A stretch of DNA of 64,000 nucleotides from Bacteroidales bacterium (GTDB lineage: Bacteria; Bacteroidota; Bacteroidia; Bacteroidales; UBA932): NCBI GenBank assembly GCA_017617715.1, contig JAFZVQ010000011.1, forward strand, positions 1-64,000. The letters run 5' to 3'. Every line of letters begins with the position of its first letter. The stretch's first letter is position 1. Made by a program: the position numbers and the translations under genes. This document shows, in pieces, positions 19,292 to 27,596 of the stretch. The notes under the pieces are model-generated. The model did not search any database and was not told the DNA's origin. It saw nothing but the letters and a program-made list of their open reading frames with translations.

Positions 19292-20560
19292 TCAGGACCG
19301 TCGGTCCATCATGACAAGTGCCGGGGCCTTGCCTTCCATGATGAGATTCCTCATCCGGAGCATAGCCCCGGCGCTTCGTTTGAAAAACATGGAATAGCCT
19401 TCGCACAAGGCGTTCAGGCCGGTCTGGCCGCTATCGGTGGTATTGAAACGGTGTTTGGGGCAGCCGCCGTGGCAGAGCTGGAAGGACTCGCAGCGCAGGC
19501 ACTTGCGGGGCAGGGCGTTGCGCTTGTCGATGCCGAAAGCCACCTGCGCCTGTGAGCGCATCAGGTCGGAGAGACGGTCCTGGTAAATATTGCCAAGCAG
19601 ATACTTGGGATAGACGAAATGGTCGCAGGCATACACGTCGCCGTTGTGCTCCACCACGGCATTGCCTCCGCAGGTCTCGGCGAAACTGCATGTGCCGGGC
19701 TGTACGCCGCACCAGTTCGCCAGCGTGCAGTCGAAGAAATTCACGAACACGCGCCCGACGTCGTTGCGCACCCAGTAATCGAAGATATCGCACAGGAAAC
19801 GGCCGAAGCCCACGGGGCTGACCGACCAGGGAGCGAGCACGGCGCCCTCCTCCGACGGATCGACGATACGCGGACGGGCATGCTTGTCGGGCTTGCCGCC
19901 GCGCATGGGATAGACCACATGCTCCACCACCGGGGAAAACTGCAGAAAATCGCTGCCCAGGCCCTTCAGGAACTGATACACCTGCAGGCCCTTGCCTTCG
20001 GAAGCACTGTTGATGGTGGCCATTATGTTGTACTCGGCGCCGGCGGCGTGGAGCTTACGCAGGCCTTCGATGACGCGCGCAGAGGTCGGGGCTCCGCCCT
20101 TGTCGCGGCGGTAACGGTCGTGCACATCCGGGGTGCCGTCCATCGACACGCCCAGCAGGAAACGCTCGCGGGCGAAGAAGTCCGCCCACTCCGGAGTCAC
20201 GAGCGTGCCGTTGGTCTGGAGGGTGTTGTGGATCTTCTTCTCCCCTGCATACTTCTTTTCGAACTCCACCGCCTTGCGGTAGAAGTCGATGCCTAGCACA
20301 AGGGGCTCTCCTCCGTGCCAGTTGAAGGTGACTTCGTCCATCTCACAGGCGTCGATGTAGGTGCGGACGTAGCGTTCAAGCTCTTCGACGGTCATGCGGG
20401 GCTCGCGGCCGCCGTAGATTTCAGCCTTGTCGAGATAGTAGCAATAGGCGCAGTCGAGGTTGCAGAGGGAGCCTGCCGGCTTGAGCATGAGGTTGAATGC
20501 CAGAGGGCCTGCGAGCCGCTCGGCATCCTGTAGCGTAAGGGTGTCCTTTATGGTCCTCAT
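19292..20560 (-). CDS. Radical SAM/SPASM protein, anaerobic sulfatase-maturase-like
   Basis: A 422-residue enzyme. The radical SAM [4Fe-4S] motif is CNLDCAYC near residue 35, and GGEPL binds S-adenosylmethionine. The C-terminal SPASM region carries many Cys residues for two auxiliary clusters (CGVQPGTCSFAETCGGN, YACDHFVYP, CLRCESFQLCHGGCPKHR). This arrangement matches anSME enzymes, which oxidise an active-site Cys or Ser of sulfatases to formylglycine. No sulfatase is in the window. The start codon overlaps the stop of the upstream nuclease lipoprotein gene as ATGA, so the two are translationally coupled. Confidence 0.85.
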   Translation of the reverse strand: MRTIKDTLTLQDAERLAGPLAFNLMLKPAGSLCNLDCAYCYYLDKAEIYGGREPRMTVEELERYVRTYIDACEMDEVTFNWHGGEPLVLGIDFYRKAVEFEKKYAGEKKIHNTLQTNGTLVTPEWADFFARERFLLGVSMDGTPDVHDRYRRDKGGAPTSARVIEGLRKLHAAGAEYNIMATINSASEGKGLQVYQFLKGLGSDFLQFSPVVEHVVYPMRGGKPDKHARPRIVDPSEEGAVLAPWSVSPVGFGRFLCDIFDYWVRNDVGRVFVNFFDCTLANWCGVQPGTCSFAETCGGNAVVEHNGDVYACDHFVYPKYLLGNIYQDRLSDLMRSQAQVAFGIDKRNALPRKCLRCESFQLCHGGCPKHRFNTTDSGQTGLNALCEGYSMFFKRSAGAMLRMRNLIMEGKAPALVMMDRRS

Positions 20561-22677
20561 AAGCCCCACTCGGAGGCGACTGCGGTGCCCTTGGGGGCAT
20601 TGGGGACGTTGACGAAGTAGTTAAGTCCCGTCATCTCCTCCAGTTGGGACACGGTGTACATGTCCGTGGCGGCAGGCTTGTGGCCGGCGTTGCTGCGGTG
20701 CGCAAGGATGAATGCGGCGCACTTGATTTCGCTGGCGGTGCACTGGTCGAGGCGTTTGCCGCTGTTGCCGCTCTTGGTGCGTATCAGCACTTTGTAGTAG
20801 GCCGTAGGGATTTGCACGCTGCCGACTTTCCGGGGCTCGACGGTGACATTATAACGATCGGTGAATTTCGTGAATATGCATCCTATGACCTGGTAGAGCG
20901 TGTCGGAGCACCACTGGCCGTCGGTGAGGCTCTCCAGGTTGTTCCATGCGCCGCCGCCGGTGTTGAAACCGGACTGGAGCTGGGCGCCGATGTTGGAATA
21001 ATAGAACACCTGGCGGTTGGTCTCCTTGGTGATGTTGCGGTCTGAGGAACCGAGCATATGGCCCTTTGTGTAGCCGTCCACGCTGCCGGCTTGCGCGCAC
21101 TTGATGTTGGGATCTGCCTTGTAGGCGTTGGTGCGCTTGACGCTGCCCTTGTAGCAGGAATGCATAGGAGCGGCGACCCAGATCGGCTGCATACGGCTGG
21201 CCGAGTAGCAGCAGGAGAAGTTGCGTATCTTCGGGGCATCGGCCCTGAAGGTGTGGGAATAATAGTAGTCGGAGATGTTGTCGTCTATGCCGTTGGCGTC
21301 TTTGTCGGTCTGGGCGGGAAGTTCGAACCAGCCGTAATCGGCCGCAGCGTTGGGATCGACAGGGTGGACTATGGGATCGGGGTCCGGATCAGGGTCGGGA
21401 TCAGGATCAGTACCGGGAATGTAGCTGCCGTAGGTCAGGGAAATGTCGGTCATGCGCGCCAGGAATTCCGCCCGTATCCATATCTTCTTGAGGTCCAGGG
21501 AACTCACGTCAATGGTTGTCACTCTTCCTGTGCATGAGCCCTTCAGGCTGCCGGACGGGAAGGTTTTTTCGCCATGCTCGCTGCAGAAGTAGAAATCGCC
21601 GCTTGTAGGCTGACCGCTGGCGATGGACAGGGTGATGCTTGTGATGACTCCGGGCATTTCCGGAGTGCCGATATAGGCAACCTTGTCCTTGTTGAGCTGC
21701 ATGGCGGAGTGCTCGGAATCGTTGTAGGCGCAGAGGGTCCAGGTGCCGTAGTCGTTGGTGTAGCTGACGGGGTTGCCGTAGCTCTTCAGATAGGTGCCCG
21801 GGCTGGAGAATTCACTGTAGCTCAGGCTGGCGGTGCCTCCGGGCATCTCATTGGAAGTCCAGTCGCTGTCGGAGATGGTGAAGGGGCTCACGTTCTTGAC
21901 CTTGCTGCGCTCGACCACCAGCTGGGCATCGGACTTGGAGAAGGTCGCGGTGCGGCCGTCGGTGTCGGTGAAGGTGATTGTGAGATCTTTGTAGGTGCCG
22001 GGGAACACCAGGGCATAATAGGTCACGCCGCTTTGGATGTCGCCTTCCAGCTCAACGTAATCGGCGCCCAAATCCTTATCGCTGATGCAATTGGGCTCGC
22101 CAGCCCGGTACTCCACGAGGGCCGTGCCCGTCATGGCTCCGCCTCCCGTCTCAGTGCCGCTTAGGTTTATCGAACTGATGCCTGCGTTATTGACCGTGAT
22201 TCCCACCAGGCCGCAGATGTTCTTGAACTGCAGCATGTCACCGGTGCCCATCTGCGAGATGGCTATGTTGGTGGCGGTAGCGAATCCGCCGGCCACGGCC
22301 TCCTGCTCCGTGGGTATGCCCAGGCTCACGAAGCCGGACTCATAATCCACTTCGGGCTGCTCAGGATATATGGCATAAACGCACCCGGAGGCGGGCACGT
22401 CGCCCGAAAAGCCGGCGCTGCGGCGGTCGGAGCTGACGGAGGACTGGTGGAGGTCGTAGCAAAGGCCCGACTCATCCACTACCGTGATGCTCTCGCCGCT
22501 CTCGTCCCAGAGCACAGCTCCACTGCCGGTCATGCCTGTGCGGGTCTCGGGGATATTTTCGGAGTGGGTGGCCACGAAATCGCGGTGGACCAGGTTATGG
22601 TTGTCTATAGCGCCTATGTTGCAGGATGCGACAAGGGCAAAGGCACTTAGTGTCAGGAATGCGGTCTTGATGTTCAT
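20557..22677 (-). CDS. Lipoprotein with fimbrillin-like domain and DNA/RNA non-specific endonuclease domain
   Basis: A 706-residue lipoprotein (signal MNIKTAFLTLSAFALVASC). Residues 30-260 are fimbrillin-like (VLWDESGESITVVDE, MLQFKNICGLVGITV, GVTYYALVFPGTYKDLTI). A middle beta domain follows, then a flexible DPDPDPDPDP linker at about 425-435. The last 250 residues are a NUC1/EndoG-type endonuclease: YTKGHMLGSSDRN corresponds to the catalytic DRGH region with its His kept, and NIGAQLQSGFN carries the metal-binding Asn. It would cut extracellular or surface DNA and RNA, perhaps for nutrients. The 3' end overlaps the radical SAM gene by ATGA. Confidence 0.83.
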   Translation of the reverse strand: MNIKTAFLTLSAFALVASCNIGAIDNHNLVHRDFVATHSENIPETRTGMTGSGAVLWDESGESITVVDESGLCYDLHQSSVSSDRRSAGFSGDVPASGCVYAIYPEQPEVDYESGFVSLGIPTEQEAVAGGFATATNIAISQMGTGDMLQFKNICGLVGITVNNAGISSINLSGTETGGGAMTGTALVEYRAGEPNCISDKDLGADYVELEGDIQSGVTYYALVFPGTYKDLTITFTDTDGRTATFSKSDAQLVVERSKVKNVSPFTISDSDWTSNEMPGGTASLSYSEFSSPGTYLKSYGNPVSYTNDYGTWTLCAYNDSEHSAMQLNKDKVAYIGTPEMPGVITSITLSIASGQPTSGDFYFCSEHGEKTFPSGSLKGSCTGRVTTIDVSSLDLKKIWIRAEFLARMTDISLTYGSYIPGTDPDPDPDPDPDPIVHPVDPNAAADYGWFELPAQTDKDANGIDDNISDYYYSHTFRADAPKIRNFSCCYSASRMQPIWVAAPMHSCYKGSVKRTNAYKADPNIKCAQAGSVDGYTKGHMLGSSDRNITKETNRQVFYYSNIGAQLQSGFNTGGGAWNNLESLTDGQWCSDTLYQVIGCIFTKFTDRYNVTVEPRKVGSVQIPTAYYKVLIRTKSGNSGKRLDQCTASEIKCAAFILAHRSNAGHKPAATDMYTVSQLEEMTGLNYFVNVPNAPKGTAVASEWGL

Positions 22678-22683
22678 AGTTCA

Positions 22684-22691
22684 CAAAAGTA
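22684..22691 (-). promoter_or_regulatory. -7 box of the nuclease lipoprotein / radical SAM operon
   Basis: TACTTTTG on the minus strand, 6 nt before the ATG at 22677. Confidence 0.55.
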
Positions 22692-22763
22692 ACCATTATT
22701 TTCTATTTGTGTACCAAATAAGACTTTTTTTCTTCGGAAGTGTTGGAATCCAAAAAAAGTTAT

Positions 22764-22771
22764 TACCTTTG
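22764..22771 (+). promoter_or_regulatory. -7 box of the tRNA-Ser promoter
   Basis: TACCTTTG ends 9 nt before the mature tRNA, with a TTG -33-like element at 22743-22745 (18-nt spacing). Confidence 0.6.
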
Positions 22772-22780
22772 CAATCCCAA

Positions 22781-22868
22781 GGAAAGATGCTCGAGTGGCT
22801 GAAGAGGCACGTCTGGAAAGCGTGTGGCCGCCTAAAGCGGCTCCAGGGTTCGAATCCCTGTCTTTCCG
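22781..22868 (+). tRNA. tRNA-Ser (anticodon GGA)
   Basis: An 88-nt class II tRNA. The acceptor stem GGAAAGA pairs with TCTTTCC and the discriminator base is G. The anticodon loop CTGGAAA (anticodon GGA) is closed by CACGT/GCGTG. There is a long variable arm with GCCGC/GCGGC. The T arm reads CAGGGTTCGAATCCCTG. The 3' CCA is not encoded. A cloverleaf-like inverted-repeat element begins within 10 nt downstream. Confidence 0.95.
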
Positions 22869-22876
22869 CGCTATGG

Positions 22877-23025
22877 AATAGATAATCAGGCGCCGCACGA
22901 ACGTGCGGCGTTTGTATTAGAGAGTCCCCAGACACAAGCTCGCTTGCGCCTGGGGACTCTCTAATACAAACAATGGGTGGCTCCGCCACCCGCCTGATTA
23001 ACTATTGCTCCCGGAAAGACAGGGA
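22877..23025. repeat. Cloverleaf-like nested inverted-repeat element downstream of tRNA-Ser
   Basis: Outer arms 22877-22892 and 22991-23006 are 16-bp inverted repeats with one mismatch. Inside them lie three adjacent hairpins: 22891-22910 (core CGCCGCACG / CGTGCGGCG), 22911-22970 (a perfect 21-bp stem, starting TTTGTATTAGAGAG, extended by CAAG/CTTG), and 22975-22991 (GGGTGGC-TCC-GCCACCC). The hairpins abut or share one or two bases, giving a four-way junction. Beyond the right arm, 23012-23025 is an inverted 14-bp copy of the tRNA-Ser 3' end (22854-22867 plus one base). No ORF is present. Confidence 0.8.
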
Positions 23026-23252
23026 AAAGCGGATCAATTGCTCCGCACAAGACTCGTAATCAGTTTCGCCTTCAGCAGCCTCACCCCTAAGAGGTCAAAC
23101 TTCGCCACAATACAGCCAGCGTGATAAGCAACCACCTCAATATCAGCGCATTACGAAAACTCGATTGCGCTGTTTAGCGCAATCGAGTTTAAGCAACAAG
23201 CTGACTATCAATCACTTCCGCATCACGCTCCGCGTCTGGCGGCTGAACCGCT
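23026..23252. other. Intergenic region with hairpins, no gene seen
   Basis: About 225 bp between the tRNA-linked element and the dsbD-fusion gene. A perfect 14-bp stem at 23157-23190 (CTCGATTGCGC / GCGCAATCGAG, 6-nt loop) is the strongest feature. A small GCGGA/TCCGC hairpin lies at 23029-23046. Another (GGCTGAA / TTCAGC) near 23241-23256 overlaps the dsbD stop and could end that transcript, although it has no T-run. No convincing ORF or RNA gene is visible. Confidence 0.5.
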
Positions 23253-26087
23253 TCAGCGGCTATACAGATACAACTCGTGGATCTCGCGGTCGTAGCCGTC
23301 GTAGAAGCCGCGGGGCATGCCGAGCACTATACGGGCACCACGGTTCGACAGGACAATCAGGTCGCCATTCCCCGGATTGACGCACAGGCCTTCAATCTCG
23401 CCGGCACGGCGAAAACCGCTCATCACCATATAGACATCCACTTCAGCGCTATCCTTCAACTCTTTTCCGCTCCCGCGATAAGGAGAGCAGACATAAAGAT
23501 GGTCCGGCTCGCCACGGTCGGCGTCTCCGTCGTCGCTTGAGATAAGGATTCGGCCGTCATCCAGGCAGAAGATGCCCTGCTGGAGCTTCGGAGCCGGATC
23601 CAAGGCCACTTTGCCGACATATTTCCCGCTCGCCCGGTCGTAGCAATAGAGATGGCTTCCGTTCACCCAGTCGGCCATCCACACAAGGCCCCTCCTGCGG
23701 TCGACGGCCAGGCCGCAACATTCAACCTGACCGGACGCGGGCTCCCATGTAATCGAGCGTTTGTATTTAAGGGTGGCCGCATCGTAGATAGCGGTCTGGA
23801 TATTCTTCCCTTCACCGTCCATGAAGTACTCGCAGCCGGCATAAATCTCCCCCTCGAACACATCGATGTCGCCGATATGGTTCGGCGCCGGAGTGCCTGC
23901 CGTAATAGACTTGAATGGCGTCTCGTTCGAAAGGGCCAAAGTTCCGTCCAGCGTGTATTTATACAATGCAGTGGAGCCGGAAACATAATAATACTCCCCG
24001 TCACAGGCGACGCCCTGCCGCCCCGCCACCTCCAGGACACTGCCTGGGCAATATGCCTCGACTCCGGAACGAAGGAAGGCGATAAAACCGTCGATATCAA
24101 GATTATATCCCCGCACGGGTGCGAGGAGGGCACCGGAGCTGTCGAGCAGGGCGTAGTTGGGCTGTGCATTCACCCCGAAGCGCTCACGGACGAGCCAGGA
24201 GTTCACGCGTCCCAGGTCCTTGAGCACGCGGCCGTTGTCCAGCGTCACCCAGTCTTCCTTCGCCAGCTTTGTCTTATCATCGGTATAAAGCGCCACGACC
24301 ACATACTCGTCCCGCAGGATCTGCAGCACGCGCGGGTCGCTCCAGACGCGCTGCTCCATCTCCCGGCAGTTCACGCAGCCGTGTCCGGTGATGTCCACGA
24401 ACACGGGGCGGCCCAGGCGTTTGGAGGCCGCAAGTCCCTCTTCCAGCGTGAAATAGCCGTCGAGGCCGAGGGGCATCTTAAGGTCGTACTTCTTGGCGAC
24501 AGATCCTTCGCTGGCGCTCAGGATGACAGGAGAGTCGCTCAGGATGGCAGGAGAAGATGCCCGATCGGGGTCGGGCATGACGCCAGTGGAAGCGGCGGGC
24601 ATGACGCCAGTGGAAGCGGCGGGCATGACGGCAGGGGCGTACTTCGACAGCACGAAATCCTGGGTCTCGAGCGGCGGCAGGTAGCCCGAAAGGGCCTTAA
24701 GCGGCGCGCCCCACATACCCGGCACCATATACACGACGAACGAAAACACCGCGATCACCAGCCCCAGCCGGAACACTCCCAGAGGCTTCTCCTCCGGGTC
24801 GTCGTGCGGGAATTTTATCTTTCCCAGCAGGTACAGCCCCAGGAGCGTGAACACCACTATCCATATAGCCAGATAGACCTCACGGTCAAGAATCCCCCAG
24901 TGGTACGTCTGGTCGGCGACGCTGAGGAACTTGAAGCCCAGCGCCACCTCGATGAAGCCCAGCACCACCTTCACGCTGTTCATCCACGAGCCGCTCTTCC
25001 CCTTCAGTTTGCCAAGCAGCGACGGGAACAGCGCCAGCACGGTGAACGGCAGGGCAAAGGCCACCGAGAACGCCAGCATCGTGACCATCGGAGCCCAGAA
25101 CTCCCCTGCCGTGGAACGAATCAGCACCGAGCCCACTATGGGACCGGTACACGAGAACGACACCAGCACCAGCGTCAGCGCCATGAAGAAGATGCCTGCG
25201 AGGCCGCCCTTCTCCGAATTCTTGTCGCTCTTGCCCACCAGCGAAGACGGCAGCACAATCTCAAACGCCCCGAAGAACGATGCCGCAAACACCATGAACA
25301 CTACAAAGAAAATGAGGTTCGGGAGCCAGTGCGTAGCCAGCCAGTTGAAGATGTCGGCAGTCACGGTGTCGCCCCCGAGCAAGCGCGTCAGAAGTATGAT
25401 CACGCTTATCGGCACGGTGTACAGAAGCACGATGGAGAGCCCGTACATGAAGGCCTTGAAGCGGCCGGCGGCGGGCGTGGTGGAGCCCTTCAGGAAGAAG
25501 GACACCGTCATGGGCACCATAGGGAACACGCAGGGAGTCAGCAACATAGCGAATCCCCACAGGATAGCTTCCAGAATCAGCGCCCACAGCGAACCGGCTC
25601 CGGAAGACTCCTCCACAGGATTGGAAATCACGCCGCTGTGGGACATGTCGGGAGCGGCTCCGAGCGGCAGCTCGAACTCCCAGTCGGTCGGGCTCGCGCA
25701 GGACCCGCCGGTGCAAGCGAGCCATGTGATGTAGCCCCCGGCCACACCGGAGCCGGCCGTAAGGCGTATCTTCTGGCCCAGCCTGAACGTGCCTTCGAAC
25801 ACGGGCTCGCCGTCTTCCATCGCGGGCTCGCTGATATCGTAGAGCCCGCCTTCAGGCTCACAGCCCTGCAACTTCTCCAGCGTCAGCGACGGAGCGGAAT
25901 ACTCGGACGCTGTGCCGTAGGTGTGCCATCCGGGAGCGGTCTCCCCCGTGAATATCAGTTCATATAATCCGTCCCCGGCCTGTGCCGCTTCGGCCTTCCA
26001 GCTCACGGTGACATCGGGCACCTGGGCCCTGAGCCCGCAGAGCGGCAGCACGAAAAGCAGCGCGGTAACTATATGTCTCAGTTTCAT
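23253..26087 (-). CDS. dsbD: DsbD-type thiol:disulfide interchange protein with C-terminal propeller-like domain
   Basis: DsbD passes electrons from cytosolic thioredoxin to periplasmic partners. This 944-residue version has a signal peptide (MKLRHIVTALLFVLPLCGLRA), a DsbD-alpha domain to about 165 with CTGGSCASP, and a membrane core of about eight helices with redox Cys in LLTPCVFPMVP and VSFSCTGPIVG. A repeat-derived linker at about 483-532 follows, then a thioredoxin domain with GHGCVNCREM near 570. From about 680 to the end is an extra domain of propeller-type repeats (VACDGEYYYVSGSTALYKY, CCGLAVDRRRGLVWMAD, IEGLCVNPGNGDLIVLSN), not usual in DsbD. The ATG at 26087 begins the signal peptide. 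Confidence 0.87.
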   Translation of the reverse strand: MKLRHIVTALLFVLPLCGLRAQVPDVTVSWKAEAAQAGDGLYELIFTGETAPGWHTYGTASEYSAPSLTLEKLQGCEPEGGLYDISEPAMEDGEPVFEGTFRLGQKIRLTAGSGVAGGYITWLACTGGSCASPTDWEFELPLGAAPDMSHSGVISNPVEESSGAGSLWALILEAILWGFAMLLTPCVFPMVPMTVSFFLKGSTTPAAGRFKAFMYGLSIVLLYTVPISVIILLTRLLGGDTVTADIFNWLATHWLPNLIFFVVFMVFAASFFGAFEIVLPSSLVGKSDKNSEKGGLAGIFFMALTLVLVSFSCTGPIVGSVLIRSTAGEFWAPMVTMLAFSVAFALPFTVLALFPSLLGKLKGKSGSWMNSVKVVLGFIEVALGFKFLSVADQTYHWGILDREVYLAIWIVVFTLLGLYLLGKIKFPHDDPEEKPLGVFRLGLVIAVFSFVVYMVPGMWGAPLKALSGYLPPLETQDFVLSKYAPAVMPAASTGVMPAASTGVMPDPDRASSPAILSDSPVILSASEGSVAKKYDLKMPLGLDGYFTLEEGLAASKRLGRPVFVDITGHGCVNCREMEQRVWSDPRVLQILRDEYVVVALYTDDKTKLAKEDWVTLDNGRVLKDLGRVNSWLVRERFGVNAQPNYALLDSSGALLAPVRGYNLDIDGFIAFLRSGVEAYCPGSVLEVAGRQGVACDGEYYYVSGSTALYKYTLDGTLALSNETPFKSITAGTPAPNHIGDIDVFEGEIYAGCEYFMDGEGKNIQTAIYDAATLKYKRSITWEPASGQVECCGLAVDRRRGLVWMADWVNGSHLYCYDRASGKYVGKVALDPAPKLQQGIFCLDDGRILISSDDGDADRGEPDHLYVCSPYRGSGKELKDSAEVDVYMVMSGFRRAGEIEGLCVNPGNGDLIVLSNRGARIVLGMPRGFYDGYDREIHELYLYSR
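24493..24640. repeat. Dispersed and tandem repeats inside the dsbD linker
   Basis: On the minus strand 24501-24528 is a copy of the TGTCAT..CTGAGCG repeat unit, with a partial second copy at 24531-24550. It is translated as VILSASEGS. Next to it, near 24580-24640, a 24-bp tandem duplication encodes MPAASTGV twice. The whole stretch is in frame between the membrane core and the thioredoxin domain. Confidence 0.8.
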
Positions 26088-26131
26088 AAATGCGGTTTCT
26101 TTCAAGTTTGTAAAGATAAGCATCTTTTTCG

Positions 26132-26139
26132 TATTTTTG
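26132..26139 (+). promoter_or_regulatory. -7 box of the sodium:solute symporter gene
   Basis: TATTTTTG ends 8 nt before the ATG at 26148. A degenerate minus-strand box (TATCTTTA, 26111-26118) faces the dsbD gene. Confidence 0.55.
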
Positions 26140-26147
26140 CAAAACCT

Positions 26148-27596
26148 ATGTCGCCGCTGGCCGTCATTCTCACCATGCTGGGCTATTTCGCCCTGCTGCT
26201 CGCCGTCTCCTTCATCGCTTCGCGCGGGAAAGGCAGCGCCTCCGATTTTTTCAACGGCGGGCGCAAAGCTCCGTGGTGGGTGGTGGCGCTGGCGATGCTT
26301 GGCGCGCCCATGTCCGGAGTCACCTTCGTGTCCGTGCCGGGCATGGTGGGCGATTCCGCGATGAGCTATATGCAGATGGTGCTGGGCTTCTTCGTGGGCT
26401 ACCTGGTGATCGCTTTCGTGCTCACGCCGGTGTTCTTCCGGAAGAATACGGTGTCCATTTACCAGTATCTGGACGATCGTTTCGGGGGCAGCTCGCATAA
26501 GACCGGAGCATGGTTCTTCTTCATTTCCAAGATGTTGGGCGCTTCGGTGCGGCTGTTCCTCGTGTGCGTGACCCTGCAGCTGATGGTGTTCGGGCCGCTG
26601 GGGCTGCCGTTCGCCCTCAACGCCGCGGTGTGCATGCTCATAGTGCTTGCATACACGTTCCGTGGCGGGATGAAGTCGGTGCTCTGGACGGACGTGCTGA
26701 AAACCGTGTGCATGATTGTGGCCATTGTGCTCACCATCGTGTTCATTTCCCGGGACATGGGCCTTGACTTCAGCGGCACCGCCTCCACCGTGCGGGAGAG
26801 CCCGGCCTCGCGCATCTTCTTTTTCGACGATCCGAACCAGCCGCGCTACTTCTGGAAACAGTTCCTCGCCGGGGTGTTCATAGTGGTGGCGATGACGGGG
26901 CTGGACCAGGACCTTATGCAGCGCACGCTCAGCAGCCGCAACGCCCGCGACTCGCGCAAGAACCTGATTACCAGCGGGCTGCTGCAGGTGCCGGTGGTGT
27001 TCCTTTTCCTCTGCCTGGGTGTGCTGCTGTATGTGTTCGCGGAGCAGAAGGGCATTGCGCAGAGGGGCGACCTGCTGTTCCCGGCAGTGGCCACCGGCGG
27101 CTCGCTTCCACCGATAGCGGGCGTGCTCTTCGTGCTGGGGCTGGTGTCCTGCGCCTTCTCCGCCGGCGGCTCCGCGCTCACCGCACTGACCACTTCATTC
27201 ACCGCCGACATAATCGGCACCGAGGGCAAGACGGACGCGGCGGTGGGCCGCACCCGCAAGCGCGTGCATATCGCTATGGCCCTGCTGATGGGACTGGTCA
27301 TATATGGCTTCTATCTGCTTAACACCCAGAGCGTTATCGATGCTGTCTACAAGCTTGCAAGCTACACCTACGGCCCTATCCTGGGCATGTTTGCCTTCGG
27401 GCTTGCCTGCAAGAAGCCGGTGCACGACAAGTGGGTGCCGCTGGTGGCTGTGCTCTCCCCCGTTATCAGCTACGTGCTGCAAGCAAATTCCGAGCAGTGG
27501 CTGGGAGGCTACCGCTTCGGATATGAACTGCTGCTGGTCAACGCCCTGCTGACCGTGCTTGGGCTTTGCCTGCTGATCAAAAGGGCGCCGCGATAA
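26148..27596 (+). CDS. Sodium:solute symporter family transporter
   Basis: A 482-residue membrane protein with 13 or so hydrophobic helices. Typical SSS features are the N-terminal SDFFNGGRKAPWWVVALAML, FVSVPGMVGDSAMSYMQ, TFRGGMKSVLWTDVLK and GLDQDLMQRTLSSRNARDSR, the last being a family hallmark. It couples Na+ entry to uptake of a small solute; the substrate cannot be read from sequence. The ATG at 26148 (MSPLAVILTML) was chosen because it follows the -7 box. The 3' end overlaps the converging helix-hairpin-helix gene by 20 bp. Confidence 0.9.
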   Translation: MSPLAVILTMLGYFALLLAVSFIASRGKGSASDFFNGGRKAPWWVVALAMLGAPMSGVTFVSVPGMVGDSAMSYMQMVLGFFVGYLVIAFVLTPVFFRKNTVSIYQYLDDRFGGSSHKTGAWFFFISKMLGASVRLFLVCVTLQLMVFGPLGLPFALNAAVCMLIVLAYTFRGGMKSVLWTDVLKTVCMIVAIVLTIVFISRDMGLDFSGTASTVRESPASRIFFFDDPNQPRYFWKQFLAGVFIVVAMTGLDQDLMQRTLSSRNARDSRKNLITSGLLQVPVVFLFLCLGVLLYVFAEQKGIAQRGDLLFPAVATGGSLPPIAGVLFVLGLVSCAFSAGGSALTALTTSFTADIIGTEGKTDAAVGRTRKRVHIAMALLMGLVIYGFYLLNTQSVIDAVYKLASYTYGPILGMFAFGLACKKPVHDKWVPLVAVLSPVISYVLQANSEQWLGGYRFGYELLLVNALLTVLGLCLLIKRAPR

